A DNA stretch of 64,000 bases from Actinomycetaceae bacterium (GCA_030532405.1 JAUNLF010000001.1:248001-312000), one strand, 5' to 3'; shown: positions 43,252 to 52,724, numbered from the stretch's first letter. A program made the numbers and translations. The notes: generated by a model not told the origin, from the sequence alone.

Positions 43252-43271
43252 TACATCATTGGCGATGGAAT

Positions 43272-44213
43272 ATGACGCAACAAACAATCAAACCTAGGCC
43301 CTTAATTACAGGACCAAAAAAGGCAAGAACTCCCCGCACTCAGCGCAAGCATGGCGACGGCCTAATCGCCCTCGTTTTCTTGCTTCCCGTGCTACTCGGT
43401 TACGCCATCTTCTACTTCTGGCCGATGATCAGAGGCGTCCAGATTTCGTTCACCGACTGGAACCTCTTATCAGACGCGCAGTGGGTCGGGTTCGAGAACT
43501 ACCGAAGGCTAATGTCAGACAAAGTGTTTGGCAACGCCCTCGTAGTCACATTCACTTACGTAATCGTAAACATTGTGACGCAAACACTACTCGGCCTTGG
43601 AATCGCCGTCTTGATGCAAAGAATCAGCCAGTCGGTATTCATTCGATCTTTACTACTGGTCCCCTGGTTGGTTCCAAACGTAACCATCGCTGTCATCACC
43701 CTGTTCATCCTCGACCCGAACGTCGGACTGATGAACCACTTGCTGTCTTTCATGGCGGTGGACCCGATCTCGTTCTACGGCAACGGTGATATCGCGATCT
43801 ACACGATCGCGCTTGTGAACTCTTGGCGAAACATGGGCTACACGGCACTACTACTCTTTGCCGGCATGCAAACCATCCCGACCATGGTCACAGAGGCCGC
43901 CATCATGGACGGGGCGAGCGCGTGGAGGCAGTTCCGCTCAATCACTTTGCCGCTGCTCCGCCCGATCCTAGTAATGGTCGTCGTCGTATCAATGATCGGG
44001 TCATTCCAGATCTTCGACACGGTTTCCGTTGCAACCAAGGGCGGCCCGGGACACTCCACTCGCGTTATCTACTTCTACATTTACGAAAAGGCCTTCCAGC
44101 AGTTCGACATGGGCTACGCCGCGGCGATGGCCGTTGTCCTACTACTGATCCTGCTCGTCTTGTCCGTACTGCAGATGCGCCTACTACGCGCCGACTCGAG
44201 CGACTTGGACTAG
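43272..44213 (+). CDS. Sugar ABC transporter permease (MalF/UgpA type)
   Basis: 313 residues, six helices. The EAA loop, which contacts the ATPase, is VTEAAIMDGASAWRQFRSITLPLLRPI. N-terminal KKARTPRTQRK is a basic cytoplasmic leader before helix 1. It forms the membrane channel with the next permease. First gene of the transporter operon, 21 bp after the -10-proximal operator. No cognate ATPase gene follows, so a shared MsmK/MalK-like ATPase elsewhere is needed. Confidence 0.9.
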   Translation: MTQQTIKPRPLITGPKKARTPRTQRKHGDGLIALVFLLPVLLGYAIFYFWPMIRGVQISFTDWNLLSDAQWVGFENYRRLMSDKVFGNALVVTFTYVIVNIVTQTLLGLGIAVLMQRISQSVFIRSLLLVPWLVPNVTIAVITLFILDPNVGLMNHLLSFMAVDPISFYGNGDIAIYTIALVNSWRNMGYTALLLFAGMQTIPTMVTEAAIMDGASAWRQFRSITLPLLRPILVMVVVVSMIGSFQIFDTVSVATKGGPGHSTRVIYFYIYEKAFQQFDMGYAAAMAVVLLLILLVLSVLQMRLLRADSSDLD

Positions 44214-44229
44214 GCAGGAAGGAAGCACC

Positions 44230-45126
44230 ATGGAAAACCAATCCGTATACAAAACCACCCGCACCGGCAAAATCGTCGGTTGGGGCCTAATGATCCTGCT
44301 TCTAATCGTCACGCTACTGCCCTTCATTTGGGCTATCCGCACAGCGTTCACACCTAACGCGGCGATTTTTGACGGCAACTACTCACTGATTCCCTCAGAT
44401 CCGACGACAATCAACTTCGAACGCGTACTCGGAATGACCACGCCCGAAGAGTCAATGGCTGCCGGTGGCTCCGGCCAGTCCATGAACTTCTGGCAATACT
44501 TGATCAACTCGCTGATCTTCACCGCCGTGGTCGCCTTAACTCAGGTCGCGACCTCCACAATGGCCGCATACGCGTTCGCCCGCCTGCACTTCCGCGGCCG
44601 CAACGTACTGTTCATCGTGTTGCTCACCTCGATGATGATCCCACCGGTATTCATCGTCTTGCCGAACTTCGTCCTCATGAATTCACTGTCTTGGATTAAT
44701 ACTTGGCAAGGTTTGCTGGCACCCTACGTACTAATCAGCCCGTTCGGCATCTTCTTCCTACGACAGTTCTTCTTGTCACTTCCGCGCGAAGTTGAAGAAG
44801 CCGCAATGCTCGACGGTGCGGGCCGCTGGCGCACGTTCCTACAAGTAATCGTGCCCATGGCATCCGGCCCAATCACAACACTTGGTATTATCCAGGCCGT
44901 TTTCGCTTGGAACGAATACCTATGGCCGCAGTTGATCGCAAAGGCAGACGACGTCCGCCTGCTCAACGTGGCACTGGCTGTGTTCGCACAGTCGTCCCCA
45001 TCCACAAGTCCGGACTGGGCGGGCTTGATGGCAGCCGCATCACTCCAAGTGATTCCGATGTTCATCTTGCTACTCATCTTTGGACGCAAACTCGTAAGCT
45101 CGCTAGGCCTCACATCGGCCAAGTAA
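44230..45126 (+). CDS. Sugar ABC transporter permease (MalG/UgpE type)
   Basis: 298 residues, six helices, with the EAA loop PREVEEAAMLDGAGRWRTFLQVIVPMASGPI. It begins 16 bp after the first permease gene, with a GGAAGGAAG ribosome site. The external loop after helix 1 (AFTPNAAIFDGNYSLIPSDP) is typical of MalG-like partners. It pairs with the preceding permease to import an oligosaccharide delivered by the binding protein. Confidence 0.9.
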   Translation: MENQSVYKTTRTGKIVGWGLMILLLIVTLLPFIWAIRTAFTPNAAIFDGNYSLIPSDPTTINFERVLGMTTPEESMAAGGSGQSMNFWQYLINSLIFTAVVALTQVATSTMAAYAFARLHFRGRNVLFIVLLTSMMIPPVFIVLPNFVLMNSLSWINTWQGLLAPYVLISPFGIFFLRQFFLSLPREVEEAAMLDGAGRWRTFLQVIVPMASGPITTLGIIQAVFAWNEYLWPQLIAKADDVRLLNVALAVFAQSSPSTSPDWAGLMAAASLQVIPMFILLLIFGRKLVSSLGLTSAK

Positions 45127-45210
45127 CAAACCGAATCAGATTCACGCTCCTTCCAGCGCTGCAGACGCAGCGCCCTGTGGAACTGATCATTTTCAAAGGA
45201 GAGAATAACA

Positions 45211-46575
45211 ATGAAGTACATGAAGCTAGCGGCCGTGAGCGCTGCGGCGATGCTTATGCTCACCGCGTGCGGTGGCGGCGATTCGGTTGGCGGTAGCCAG
45301 ACCGAGGGCGGCGATTCCGAGGGCGGCGCGTCGGAGATTACCTACAGCCTGTGGGACTCCAACCAGCTTCCGGCATACGAGCAGTGCGCCGCGAAGTTCA
45401 CCGAAGAATCCGGTATTACCGTCAAGATCAACCAGCAGGGTTGGGATGACTACTGGACTTCGCTTACGACCGACATTGTGTCGGGCACCGCTCCTGACGT
45501 GATCACCAACCATGTCGCGTACTACCCCGAGCTTGCGGGCAACGGTCAGCTTATGGACCTTGCTCCCATGATCGAAGAGGACGGCGTAGACCTCGGCCAA
45601 TACACTGGCGAACTCGCTTCACTATGGAACAAGGATGGCGAACAGTACGGCATTCCGCAGGACTGGGACACCATCGCGATCGTTTACAACGCGGGCATGC
45701 TTGAAGAAGCCGGCCTAACCGAGGCGGACGTTCAGAACCTAACGTGGAACCCGCAAGATGGCGGAACCTTCGGTGAACTCATCAAGAAGCTCACCGTCGA
45801 CAAGAACGGCGTTCGTGGTGACGAGGACGGCTTTGACTCCGCAAACGTTGAAACTTACGGCTGGGGTCTTGAGACCGGCGGCGGTGTCGTCGGACAAACC
45901 CAGTGGTCGTGGATGGCTCTGGCAAACGGCTTCAACTACCTGGACACCAACCCGTTTGGTACCGAGTACCAGCTGAGCGACCCGAAGCTAATCGAGGTAT
46001 TGGACTGGTACCAAGACCAGATTGAGGCGGGTTACGTCCTACCGTTCGAGAAGGCTGGCCAGCTCGGCCTCGAGCCCATGATGGAACAGGGCCAAGCCGC
46101 CCTCATCACCGATGGCTCATGGCGCATCGGCACCTGGGCGAACTCTGAGAACCAGGACTTCAAGTTCGCACCGCTCCCCACCGGCCCCGAGGGTCAGAAG
46201 ACGATCATTAACGGTCTTGCACCGTCCATCGTTAAGAGCACCAAGAATGCAGACGCCGCTTGGGAATGGGTCAAGTTCTTGACCTCTGAAGATTGCCAGA
46301 CGATTGTCGCGGAAAGCGCAGTAGTCTTCCCGTCCATCCCCGCAAAGGCTGAAGCCGCTGCCGCGAAGCACGAGGAGAACGGCGTGGATGTATCCGCGTT
46401 CGTTGACATTGCGGGCGACCCTGCAAACCTCAGCTACTACCCGATCACCGATGCCGCTTCGGAGATCGGCTCCCTTGCACAGGCTGTTGTCGACGACATC
46501 GAGCAGTTGAAGGTTGAGCCGGCTGACGCTCTGCCGCAGCTCAACGACGAAATCAACGCACTGCTAGCTAAGTAA
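45211..46575 (+). CDS. Extracellular sugar-binding lipoprotein
   Basis: 454 residues. Signal peptide with lipobox LTAC at about residues 17-20, then a Gly/Ser/Glu linker and a periplasmic-binding fold of the cluster D type: ITYSLWDSNQLPAYEQCAAKFTEESGITVKI, APDVITNHVAYYPEL, YGIPQDWDTIAIVYNAGML and PLPTGPEGQKTIINGL. It captures the sugar for the two permeases encoded just upstream. GGAGAG is well placed before the ATG. A strong RNA hairpin follows the gene. Confidence 0.9.
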   Translation: MKYMKLAAVSAAAMLMLTACGGGDSVGGSQTEGGDSEGGASEITYSLWDSNQLPAYEQCAAKFTEESGITVKINQQGWDDYWTSLTTDIVSGTAPDVITNHVAYYPELAGNGQLMDLAPMIEEDGVDLGQYTGELASLWNKDGEQYGIPQDWDTIAIVYNAGMLEEAGLTEADVQNLTWNPQDGGTFGELIKKLTVDKNGVRGDEDGFDSANVETYGWGLETGGGVVGQTQWSWMALANGFNYLDTNPFGTEYQLSDPKLIEVLDWYQDQIEAGYVLPFEKAGQLGLEPMMEQGQAALITDGSWRIGTWANSENQDFKFAPLPTGPEGQKTIINGLAPSIVKSTKNADAAWEWVKFLTSEDCQTIVAESAVVFPSIPAKAEAAAAKHEENGVDVSAFVDIAGDPANLSYYPITDAASEIGSLAQAVVDDIEQLKVEPADALPQLNDEINALLAK

Positions 46576-46601
46576 GACCGCCTGCTTCGTTAGCTTCCCT
46601 T

Positions 46602-46650
46602 CCTGAAATCGCGCCTGGCGTGAGGCGACTTCGCTGGGCGCGATTTCAGG
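46602..46650 (+). other. Intercistronic stem-loop after the binding-protein gene
   Basis: Perfect 14-bp arms (CCTGAAATCGCGCC and complement) around a 21-nt loop. No T run follows, so this looks like an mRNA-stabilising hairpin that raises binding-protein message over the next gene, not a terminator. Confidence 0.65.
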
Positions 46651-46704
46651 TATCAGACAGGGTTCGATCTACTTCCTCGCACCACCAGTTTTAGAAAGCC
46701 AGTC

Positions 46705-48318
46705 ATGTCCCTCTCAATAGTTTTTGACAATCGAACTTTTGAAGTGTCTTCAAACGCAGCAGCAACTCCTGAGGAACTTGCGATTCCGGGATATGAGGAC
46801 CTCGCTATCTACCGCCTGCCAGCGGGTGATACGAGGGTCAAGCACGCCCTCGAAGATCCGGAGTTTTATCGGCACGGATGGAACTCTTGGAGCCCCACCG
46901 CGTGGCGAAAGCTTAGTGACTACCCGTGGAGGGTTTGGAATAATCCGGGCCGTTCGCGCACCGCTGAGGATCCGATTACGGATGCTGTGGACACGCATCG
47001 CGGCTACCAGGTTGGGGCGCTAAGTTTTGCGGATTCGAAGGTGATGCTCCTGGGCAGTCTTTCGCGTGGCGGCGCGCTTGTGGAAGCCGATTCGCGAGCG
47101 ATGCGGGGCATTGTTCCAACGTCTGCCGGTCCTTTCAATATCGAGGGCGGCAGTAGCGCTGAGGGGGAACCTTGGGTGCTGATTTTGGGCGATGAACTGA
47201 GGGCGTTTGAGGCGTACGGTAAGTTGCTCGCTGACGCATTGGATGTGGCGCCGAGAGCGTCGCAGAAGATTGCGCAGCGCGGTGCTGCTCCCGTGTGGTC
47301 GAGCTGGTACTCGTGGTTTGAGGAAATCACGCAGGAAATTATTAGTGCCGAGATTAGCCATGCCGCCAAGGCGGGTTACTCCGTTTTGGAGATTGATGAT
47401 GGCTGGGAGGAATCGGTTGGAACCTGGGAGCCGAATGCTGACTTCCCGGATCTGCCCGGTTTGGCCCGTCAGATTCGCGAGGCTGGTTTGCGCCCGGGCA
47501 TCTGGGTGTCGCCGTTCATCGCTAAGGCGGATTCCTACCTGGTTCGAAACCACCCCGATTGGCTGGTTAAGGAGCCGGACTCTGATGAGCCTATAGACGC
47601 GGGCTTTAACTGGGGTACGCGCCTGTACGCGTTGGATACAACCCACCCGCAGGCCCTGGAGTGGGTTAAGGACATCTTCACTGAGCTACGCTCATGGGGT
47701 TTTGATTACTTCAAGACAGACTTTATTTACGCTGCCGCCATGCCGGGGCGTCGCTACGCGGACGTTCCCCGCGAGGAGGCCTACATGCGGGGCATTCAAG
47801 CGATCCGCGACGCGGTTGGCGAAGACGCGTACCTGCTGGGCTCGGGAGGACTGCCCGCCGCGTCCTTAGGCATTCTTGACGGCATGCGCATGGGCCCGGA
47901 CACAGCGCCCTACTGGGACAATATGGACCGGTACCGCGACCCGTCCGGCCCCGCCGTTGCGAACGCGCTTCGTAACTCTTTGAGCCGTTTTTGGTGGAAG
48001 CCATGGATCGACACTGACCCTGACGTCGCGCTGGTGCGCACCCGCGGCTCGCTACTGTCACCCGAAGTTAACCGCCTAACCCTGGATGCCGCCATCGCGT
48101 GCGGCACCTTCGGGTGTTCCGATCCTGGGCAGTGGCTGACCGATACAGAACGATCCGTCCTCATGGACGCAATTTCGGATGCCAAGAAGGAGGCCGAGGG
48201 CGAGCTGGCAATCACGCAAACCGGACGCTACACCTTCACGATTGGTGAACGCGTTGTGGACTTTGACCAGTGGCTAAACCCGAAGGGACGAATCTCAGAC
48301 CGCCTACTGGTGAAATAG
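46705..48318 (+). CDS. GH36-type alpha-galactosidase
   Basis: 537 residues, shorter than the usual 700+ of GH36 group I but in the range of smaller GH36 subgroups. Signature parts: YSVLEIDDGWEESVGTWEPN, RPGIWVSPFIA, then FDYFKTDFIY with the nucleophile D339 and LDGMRMGPDTAPYW with the acid/base D399. No signal peptide, so it acts in the cytoplasm on the imported oligosaccharide. Substrate (alpha-galactoside) is inferred; other clan GH-D activities such as alpha-N-acetylgalactosaminidase are possible. Last gene of the transporter operon. Confidence 0.85.
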   Translation: MSLSIVFDNRTFEVSSNAAATPEELAIPGYEDLAIYRLPAGDTRVKHALEDPEFYRHGWNSWSPTAWRKLSDYPWRVWNNPGRSRTAEDPITDAVDTHRGYQVGALSFADSKVMLLGSLSRGGALVEADSRAMRGIVPTSAGPFNIEGGSSAEGEPWVLILGDELRAFEAYGKLLADALDVAPRASQKIAQRGAAPVWSSWYSWFEEITQEIISAEISHAAKAGYSVLEIDDGWEESVGTWEPNADFPDLPGLARQIREAGLRPGIWVSPFIAKADSYLVRNHPDWLVKEPDSDEPIDAGFNWGTRLYALDTTHPQALEWVKDIFTELRSWGFDYFKTDFIYAAAMPGRRYADVPREEAYMRGIQAIRDAVGEDAYLLGSGGLPAASLGILDGMRMGPDTAPYWDNMDRYRDPSGPAVANALRNSLSRFWWKPWIDTDPDVALVRTRGSLLSPEVNRLTLDAAIACGTFGCSDPGQWLTDTERSVLMDAISDAKKEAEGELAITQTGRYTFTIGERVVDFDQWLNPKGRISDRLLVK

Positions 48319-48338
48319 CAAGCTTCCAAACACCTATC

Positions 48339-48372
48339 TAGGTCCTACGCACCCGCGTAGGACCTAACTTTT
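48339..48372 (+). terminator. Terminator of the sugar transporter/alpha-galactosidase operon
   Basis: Arms TAGGTCCTACGC and complement, then CTTTTTC. Confidence 0.9.
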
Positions 48373-48401
48373 TCCCAAACCTCAAAACCGGGCGATTCCA
48401 G

Positions 48402-48439
48402 ATAAGAAAAACCCCGACATTTCGCGGAAATGTCGGGGA
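48402..48439 (-). terminator. Terminator of the tRNA-Ala gene
   Basis: Arms CCCCGACATTT and complement with loop CGCGG; the minus-strand reading continues with TTTTTCTTATC. It lies six bases after the tRNA. Confidence 0.9.
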
Positions 48440-48444
48440 GATTG

Positions 48445-48517
48445 TGGAGCTAAGGGGATTCGAACCCCTGACCTCTTCCATGCCATGGAAGCGCGCTACC
48501 AACTGCGCCATAGCCCC
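48445..48517 (-). tRNA. tRNA-Ala (anticodon GGC)
   Basis: 73 nt. Acceptor GGGGCTA/TAGCTCC, D arm GGCGCAGTTGGTAGCGC, anticodon stem CTTCC with loop ATGGCAT giving anticodon GGC, and T arm AGGGGTTCGAATCCCCT. Discriminator A; the 3' CCA is not encoded. It is read from its own promoter and ends at a strong terminator. Confidence 0.97.
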
Positions 48518-48520
48518 TGA

Positions 48521-48572
48521 ACTGTTCAGTTGAACAGTCATTAACTATACCGAACCAGGCGCCATTCAACAA
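48521..48572 (-). promoter_or_regulatory. tRNA-Ala promoter with start-site palindrome
   Basis: On the minus strand, TTGTTG (48567-48572) and TATAGT (48544-48549) form a promoter with 17-bp spacing. The expected start lies in the perfect inverted repeat ACTGTTCA-GT-TGAACAGT (48521-48538), directly in front of the tRNA. Confidence 0.65.
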
Positions 48573-48598
48573 AATGAGTGGCTGTGCAAAGACTCACG

Positions 48599-49225
48599 TC
48601 AGAGCAGTACACCCACATTGTGCGCGATGATCTTCCACGAGGGCGTCCTACTGCTTTGATCCATGATGGACCAGTGGCAGTTGTCCGGCCCTCGCAGGCC
48701 CATCCACTCCGACGGGCTCAGGCCCATCAGGTTCACCATCGCCTGCGTAATCGCGGACCCGTGGGAGACGAACACATACGTGCCGGGCTCACGTGCCACG
48801 AACTCACGCACAGCCGCCACAAGCCTCTCCCCCACAGCCGCGCGCGCCTCAACGCCCGCCACAGTGCACTCACCGGTATCACGCCACTGGCGATACCACT
48901 GCGGATATCGCTCCAACAACTCGTCGCGATTCAAACCCTCAAACACACCAAACGCGCGCTCACGAACCCGCTCGTCAAGCACAATCTCAGCATCGGTGTG
49001 TCGAGCAATCTCACGCGCGGTATCGTGCGCCCTCGACAAATCGGAAGACACAATCTTAACCGGCTCGAACTTTGCAACCACAGGCCCCATCGCGCTCGCC
49101 TGCTGGCGGCCCGTCTCGTTGAGCGCAATATCAATCTGCCCCTGCACCCGACCACCACTGTTGTAGTCAGTCTGCCCGTGGCGAACAAACACGATACGCG
49201 AAGTAGCGTCCACAGAAGCACTCAT
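48599..49225 (-). CDS. Histidine phosphatase family protein (phosphoglycerate mutase-like)
   Basis: 208 residues. Catalytic motif IVFVRHGQTDYNSGG (phospho-His), LNETGRQQA, SDLSRAHDTA, and the second catalytic His in VFVSHGSAITQ. In actinobacteria a gene like this follows rsfS; proposed substrates include glucosyl-3-phosphoglycerate, but cofactor-dependent mutase activity is not established. Its start overlaps the rsfS stop by four bases (ATGA), so the two are coupled. Confidence 0.88.
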   Translation of the reverse strand: MSASVDATSRIVFVRHGQTDYNSGGRVQGQIDIALNETGRQQASAMGPVVAKFEPVKIVSSDLSRAHDTAREIARHTDAEIVLDERVRERAFGVFEGLNRDELLERYPQWYRQWRDTGECTVAGVEARAAVGERLVAAVREFVAREPGTYVFVSHGSAITQAMVNLMGLSPSEWMGLRGPDNCHWSIMDQSSRTPSWKIIAHNVGVLL

Positions 49226-49593
49226 CGGGCCAGTTCAACCTCCGCAAGCTCCAGGCGCGGACAGTCCGCCCACAGGCGCTCCAGAGCGTAGAACTCACGC
49301 TGCTCATCCAGCTGAACGTGAACTACGAAGTCACCAAAGTCCATGAGCACCCAAGCGAGCTCCTCGCGCCCTTCAATGCGTGGGCGCGGACCTCCCGCGG
49401 CCTCGACCTCGTCAATAATTGCCTTGACGATCGCCTGCACCTGGCGTGAACTTTCTGCCGAAACGATAAGGAACGCGTCCGAATAAACGAGACGCTCCCC
49501 CACTAAGATCGCAACCGGGTTAATCCCCAGCTTGTCCGCGGCGGCAGCGGCCGCGACGTTAATCAAATGACGAGTCGACTCGTTCAACTCCAA
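49222..49593 (-). CDS. rsfS: Ribosome silencing factor RsfS
   Basis: 123 residues, the DUF143/Iojap family: HLINVAAAAAADKLG, FLIVSAESSRQVQAIVKAIIDE, RIEGREELAWVLMDFGDFVVHV and FYALERLWADCP. It binds ribosomal protein L14 and blocks joining of the 30S and 50S subunits in slow growth. The start is a TTG at 49593: a stop codon lies three codons earlier and no ATG or GTG fits the family N-terminus. AGG lies about eight bases upstream. Confidence 0.93.
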   Translation of the reverse strand: MELNESTRHLINVAAAAAADKLGINPVAILVGERLVYSDAFLIVSAESSRQVQAIVKAIIDEVEAAGGPRPRIEGREELAWVLMDFGDFVVHVQLDEQREFYALERLWADCPRLELAEVELAR

Positions 49594-49668
49594 AACATCA
49601 ACCTACTTAACTCGACGGTCAGGTAATTCCATTGTGCCACTAGTCACAGACACTGCGACTTAGAACCG

Positions 49669-50280
49669 CTAGTCGCGATACAAACCGTACTTATCGATGT
49701 ACTGGACAACACCGTCGGGCACCAAGTACCACACCGGTTTTCCGCCCCGCACACGATCCCGGCAGTCCGTGGACGATATCGCCATCGCGGGCACCTCCAG
49801 CAGCGACACGGCAGATGGCGGCAGGCCCGTCGCGTCCAACTCGTGGCCCGGCCTTGTTACGCCAATAAAATGAGCCATCTCGAACAGCTGATCGGAGTCC
49901 TTCCACGTCAGAATCTGCTCCAACGCGTCCGCACCCGTAATAAAGTACAGGTCCGCATCCGGGCGTTGCTTGTGAATGTCCTTCAACGTGTCGATAGTGT
50001 ACGTCGTCCCGCCGCGATCAATATCGACGCGCGATACCGTGAATCGATTATTGGAGGCCGTCGCGATCACCGTCATCAAATAGCGGTGCTCCGCCGAGGT
50101 TACCCGCCGGCCCGCCTTAAACGGCTGCATCTGGGTGGGGACGAACACAACCTGGTCCAGGTTGAACACGTCCATGACTTCTGATGCGGCCACCAAGTGT
50201 CCGTGGTGGATAGGGTCAAACGTGCCACCCATAATCCCGATTGACGGGCGATGCGGCACTTCACCCGAAAGGTTTTCCAC
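49669..50280 (-). CDS. nadD: Nicotinate-nucleotide adenylyltransferase
   Basis: 203 residues. Nucleotide-binding [15 protein letters not shown] (HxGH), PTQMQPFK, the middle [14 protein letters not shown], and the C-terminal [10 protein letters not shown] motif. It makes nicotinic acid adenine dinucleotide in NAD synthesis. GTG start at 50280 with AGGA upstream. In many actinobacteria proA/proB lie between obg and nadD; here they are absent, with only about 58 bp from obg. Confidence 0.95.
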   Translation of the reverse strand: MENLSGEVPHRPSIGIMGGTFDPIHHGHLVAASEVMDVFNLDQVVFVPTQMQPFKAGRRVTSAEHRYLMTVIATASNNRFTVSRVDIDRGGTTYTIDTLKDIHKQRPDADLYFITGADALEQILTWKDSDQLFEMAHFIGVTRPGHELDATGLPPSAVSLLEVPAMAISSTDCRDRVRGGKPVWYLVPDGVVQYIDKYGLYRD

Positions 50281-50338
50281 TTTTCCTCACAATCTACGGT
50301 GTTTTACCACTGCTAACGTCTTTGTCAGCAGTCGCGTC

Positions 50339-51868
50339 CTACGCGGTTCCCGGGTCGGTCCAGTGTCCGCTTTCTCGGTCGGTCCAAAGCTCTTCGCGCG
50401 CGGCTTGCTTCGCGTCCATTCGTTCATGGTATCGAGCCTTGCGCTCCTTGCGACTCGCTCTCAAGTTTTCGTGCAGACGATCATCGGAGCCGCGCGGCCC
50501 CAGGTGTTCCGCACCGGTTTCCATCATGGGCTCCCAGTCGAAGATGACGCCGCCTTCGATTTCTCCGATGACAACGGGGTCGCCAGGCAGGGCGCCCTCC
50601 TTCATCAAAAGGTCTTCCACGCCGGCGCGGTTTAGGCGGTCGGCGAGGTAGCCCACGGCCTCATCGTTGGTGAAGTCTGTTTGGACCACCCAGCGTTCGG
50701 GTTTGCGTCCGCGCACCTGGTACAGGTCTTCGCCGTTGTATGAAACCTTGCGTACGGTGATCTCATTGTCGCGATCACTGCCGCCGATCGGGGTGGGGCG
50801 CACGATTGCTGGCGCCGGCTCCGGCTCGGGCAGGTTTTCGCGGTGTTCTTGCACCATTTCAGCAAGGGCGAACGACAGCTGTTTCAACCCCGCGTGCGTG
50901 ACCGCCGATGTTTGGAATACGGGCCAGCCGAAACTCTTTAGTTCCTCCAGCTGCAAGTCCGCCATTTCCTGCCCGTCGGGAATGTCCACCTTATTGACCA
51001 CGATGGCCCGAGGACGTTTTCCTAGCGGCACGTAGCCTTCCAGTTCGCCAAGGTCTGACTTGTACTGGGCGAGCTCCTGCTCAATAACGCGCAGATCCGA
51101 AACCGGGTCGCGGTCGTTTTCAAACGTGGCGGCATCAAGCACGTGCACGATCACGGCGCAACGCTCAATGTGGCGCAAGAACTCGAGTCCGAGGCCCTTA
51201 CCCTGCGCGGCACCGGGAATCAGCCCGGGCACGTCGGCAATCGTGTAGCGCGTATCGCCCGCCTGCACGACACCCAGGTTCGGCACGAGGGTCGTAAACG
51301 GATAGTCCGCAATCTTTGGGCGCGCAGCCGACATCGCCGCAATCAGGGAAGACTTCCCAGCAGACGGGTACCCAACCAGCGCCACGTCAGCCACGGTTTT
51401 AAGTTCGAGGACGACGCTGCGTTCCTCCCCCGGCTCGCCCTTCAAAGCGAACCCGGGTGCCTTGCGCTTGCGTGACGCGAGCGCAGCGTTACCCAGACCG
51501 CCCTTGCCGCCCTGCGCAATCGTTAGCCGGGTTCCGACCTCCGTTAAATCTGCGAGGACGTTTCCCGCGGCGTCCTTTACGACGGTACCGGCAGGAACTG
51601 GCAGGACGATGTCTTCCCCGTTCTTACCTTCACCGTTATCCCCAAGCCCCGGCGTGCCGTTCTCGGCCTTCTGGTGCGGCGAGTGGTGGTAGGTCAACAG
51701 CGTCGTGGTTTGGTCGGAGACCTCCAAAATAACGTCTCCACCGTTACCGCCGTTCCCCCCGTCGGGGCCGCCTAGCGGCTTAAACTTTTCACGGTGTACA
51801 GACACGCATCCGTGGCCACCATTACCACCGGTCACGTGTAGCGTAACTCTGTCAACAAACGACGCCAT
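50339..51868 (-). CDS. obg: Obg family GTPase
   Basis: 509 residues. Glycine-rich N-terminal Obg fold ([25 protein letters not shown]), then the GTPase domain with G1 [11 protein letters not shown]3 DVPGLI and G4 VNKVD, and the C-terminal Obg-specific (OCT) domain, followed by a basic/acidic tail. It is an essential GTPase involved in 50S ribosome assembly and stress response. GGAGG precedes the ATG. A hairpin separates it from rpmA. Confidence 0.95.
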   Translation of the reverse strand: MASFVDRVTLHVTGGNGGHGCVSVHREKFKPLGGPDGGNGGNGGDVILEVSDQTTTLLTYHHSPHQKAENGTPGLGDNGEGKNGEDIVLPVPAGTVVKDAAGNVLADLTEVGTRLTIAQGGKGGLGNAALASRKRKAPGFALKGEPGEERSVVLELKTVADVALVGYPSAGKSSLIAAMSAARPKIADYPFTTLVPNLGVVQAGDTRYTIADVPGLIPGAAQGKGLGLEFLRHIERCAVIVHVLDAATFENDRDPVSDLRVIEQELAQYKSDLGELEGYVPLGKRPRAIVVNKVDIPDGQEMADLQLEELKSFGWPVFQTSAVTHAGLKQLSFALAEMVQEHRENLPEPEPAPAIVRPTPIGGSDRDNEITVRKVSYNGEDLYQVRGRKPERWVVQTDFTNDEAVGYLADRLNRAGVEDLLMKEGALPGDPVVIGEIEGGVIFDWEPMMETGAEHLGPRGSDDRLHENLRASRKERKARYHERMDAKQAAREELWTDRESGHWTDPGTA

Positions 51869-51919
51869 TGGAGCCTCCCTTACAAACTGCCATTGTATTC
51901 AAACTTGGCATATAAAACT

Positions 51920-51952
51920 TTGAGGGCGAACGGGAAACCCGCTCACCCTCAA
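51920..51952 (-). terminator. Hairpin between rpmA and obg
   Basis: Minus-strand stem TTGAGGGTGAGCGGG with a TTT loop and imperfect complement, followed by AGTTTTATA. It likely reduces transcription from the ribosomal genes into obg. Confidence 0.75.
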
Positions 51953-51967
51953 CAGCTTTAAGAATAG

Positions 51968-52228
51968 TTAGGCAGATACTGCCTCAACCACGTTCACGAC
52001 GCGACGGTTGCGCTTGTTTGCGAACTCGACATCGCCGGAAACTAGGGCAAAGAGCGTATCGTCCTTGCCACGACCCACATTCTCACCTGCGTGGTAGCGG
52101 GTGCCGCGCTGGCGAACTAGGATTTCGCCGGCCTTTACGAACTGGCCTCCAAAGCGCTTCACGCCGAGACGCTGGGCATTAGAGTCGCGACCGTTCTTAG
52201 AAGAACCAAGTCCCTTCTTACTTGCCAT
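51968..52228 (-). CDS. rpmA: 50S ribosomal protein L27
   Basis: 86 residues. [29 protein letters not shown] is the usual L27 start, followed by [32 protein letters not shown]. No cleaved Firmicutes-type N-terminal extension. It sits at the peptidyl-transferase centre of the ribosome. It follows rplU by 42 bp and is co-transcribed with it. Confidence 0.97.
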   Translation of the reverse strand: MASKKGLGSSKNGRDSNAQRLGVKRFGGQFVKAGEILVRQRGTRYHAGENVGRGKDDTLFALVSGDVEFANKRNRRVVNVVEAVSA

Positions 52229-52270
52229 TGTTCAGCTTCTTTCTCTCAGTCCTAAAAACCTTTAGGAGAA

Positions 52271-52591
52271 CTACTTGATTTCCGTTACCTTGATCTGCGT
52301 CAACTTCTGACGGTGACCTAGGCGCTTACGGTAGCCAGTCTTGTTCTTGTACTTAATCATCGAAATCTTCGGTCCCTTTGCAGGAGCGACGATTTCGGCA
52401 GTTACCTTGACGTTACCGAGCTCGGACACATCAGAGGTGACCTTGTCACCGTCGACCACCATTAGGGGCTGGAGTTCGACGGTATCGCCGGGCTCTCCTG
52501 CCAGCTTGTCGACGACGACGACATCACCGACGGTCACCTTTTCCTGTCGGCCGCCGGCCTTGACGATCGCGTAGACCACGTTGCTGCTCAT
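52271..52591 (-). CDS. rplU: 50S ribosomal protein L21
   Basis: 106 residues. [28 protein letters not shown] at the start and [36 protein letters not shown] at the end are characteristic of L21. It binds 23S rRNA early in 50S assembly. First gene of the rplU-rpmA pair, with its own promoter in the gap after rne. Confidence 0.97.
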   Translation of the reverse strand: MSSNVVYAIVKAGGRQEKVTVGDVVVVDKLAGEPGDTVELQPLMVVDGDKVTSDVSELGNVKVTAEIVAPAKGPKISMIKYKNKTGYRKRLGHRQKLTQIKVTEIK

Positions 52592-52616
52592 CTCTCGATA
52601 GATTACGAATTATTAA

Positions 52617-52724
52617 TGCGCTTGGAAGCGCACCGACGATCAAGAATACTTGATCTGGGCATCTCAATCAAACTTCTACGGCCCTTTCGGGGCCCGTTTG
52701 CGTGTGGGATTCACCACCGCAAAC
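52617..52724 (-). promoter_or_regulatory. rne terminator-like hairpins, rplU promoter and leader hairpin
   Basis: On the minus strand, directly after the rne stop: hairpin CGCAAAC/GTTTGCG (52696-52724), then GGCCC/GGGCC (52680-52694). A promoter has TTGATT at 52666-52671 and TATTCT at 52643-52648 with 17-bp spacing. In the roughly 45-nt leader a TGCGCTT/AAGCGCA hairpin lies at 52617-52632. It may be an autoregulatory L21 leader. Confidence 0.55.
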
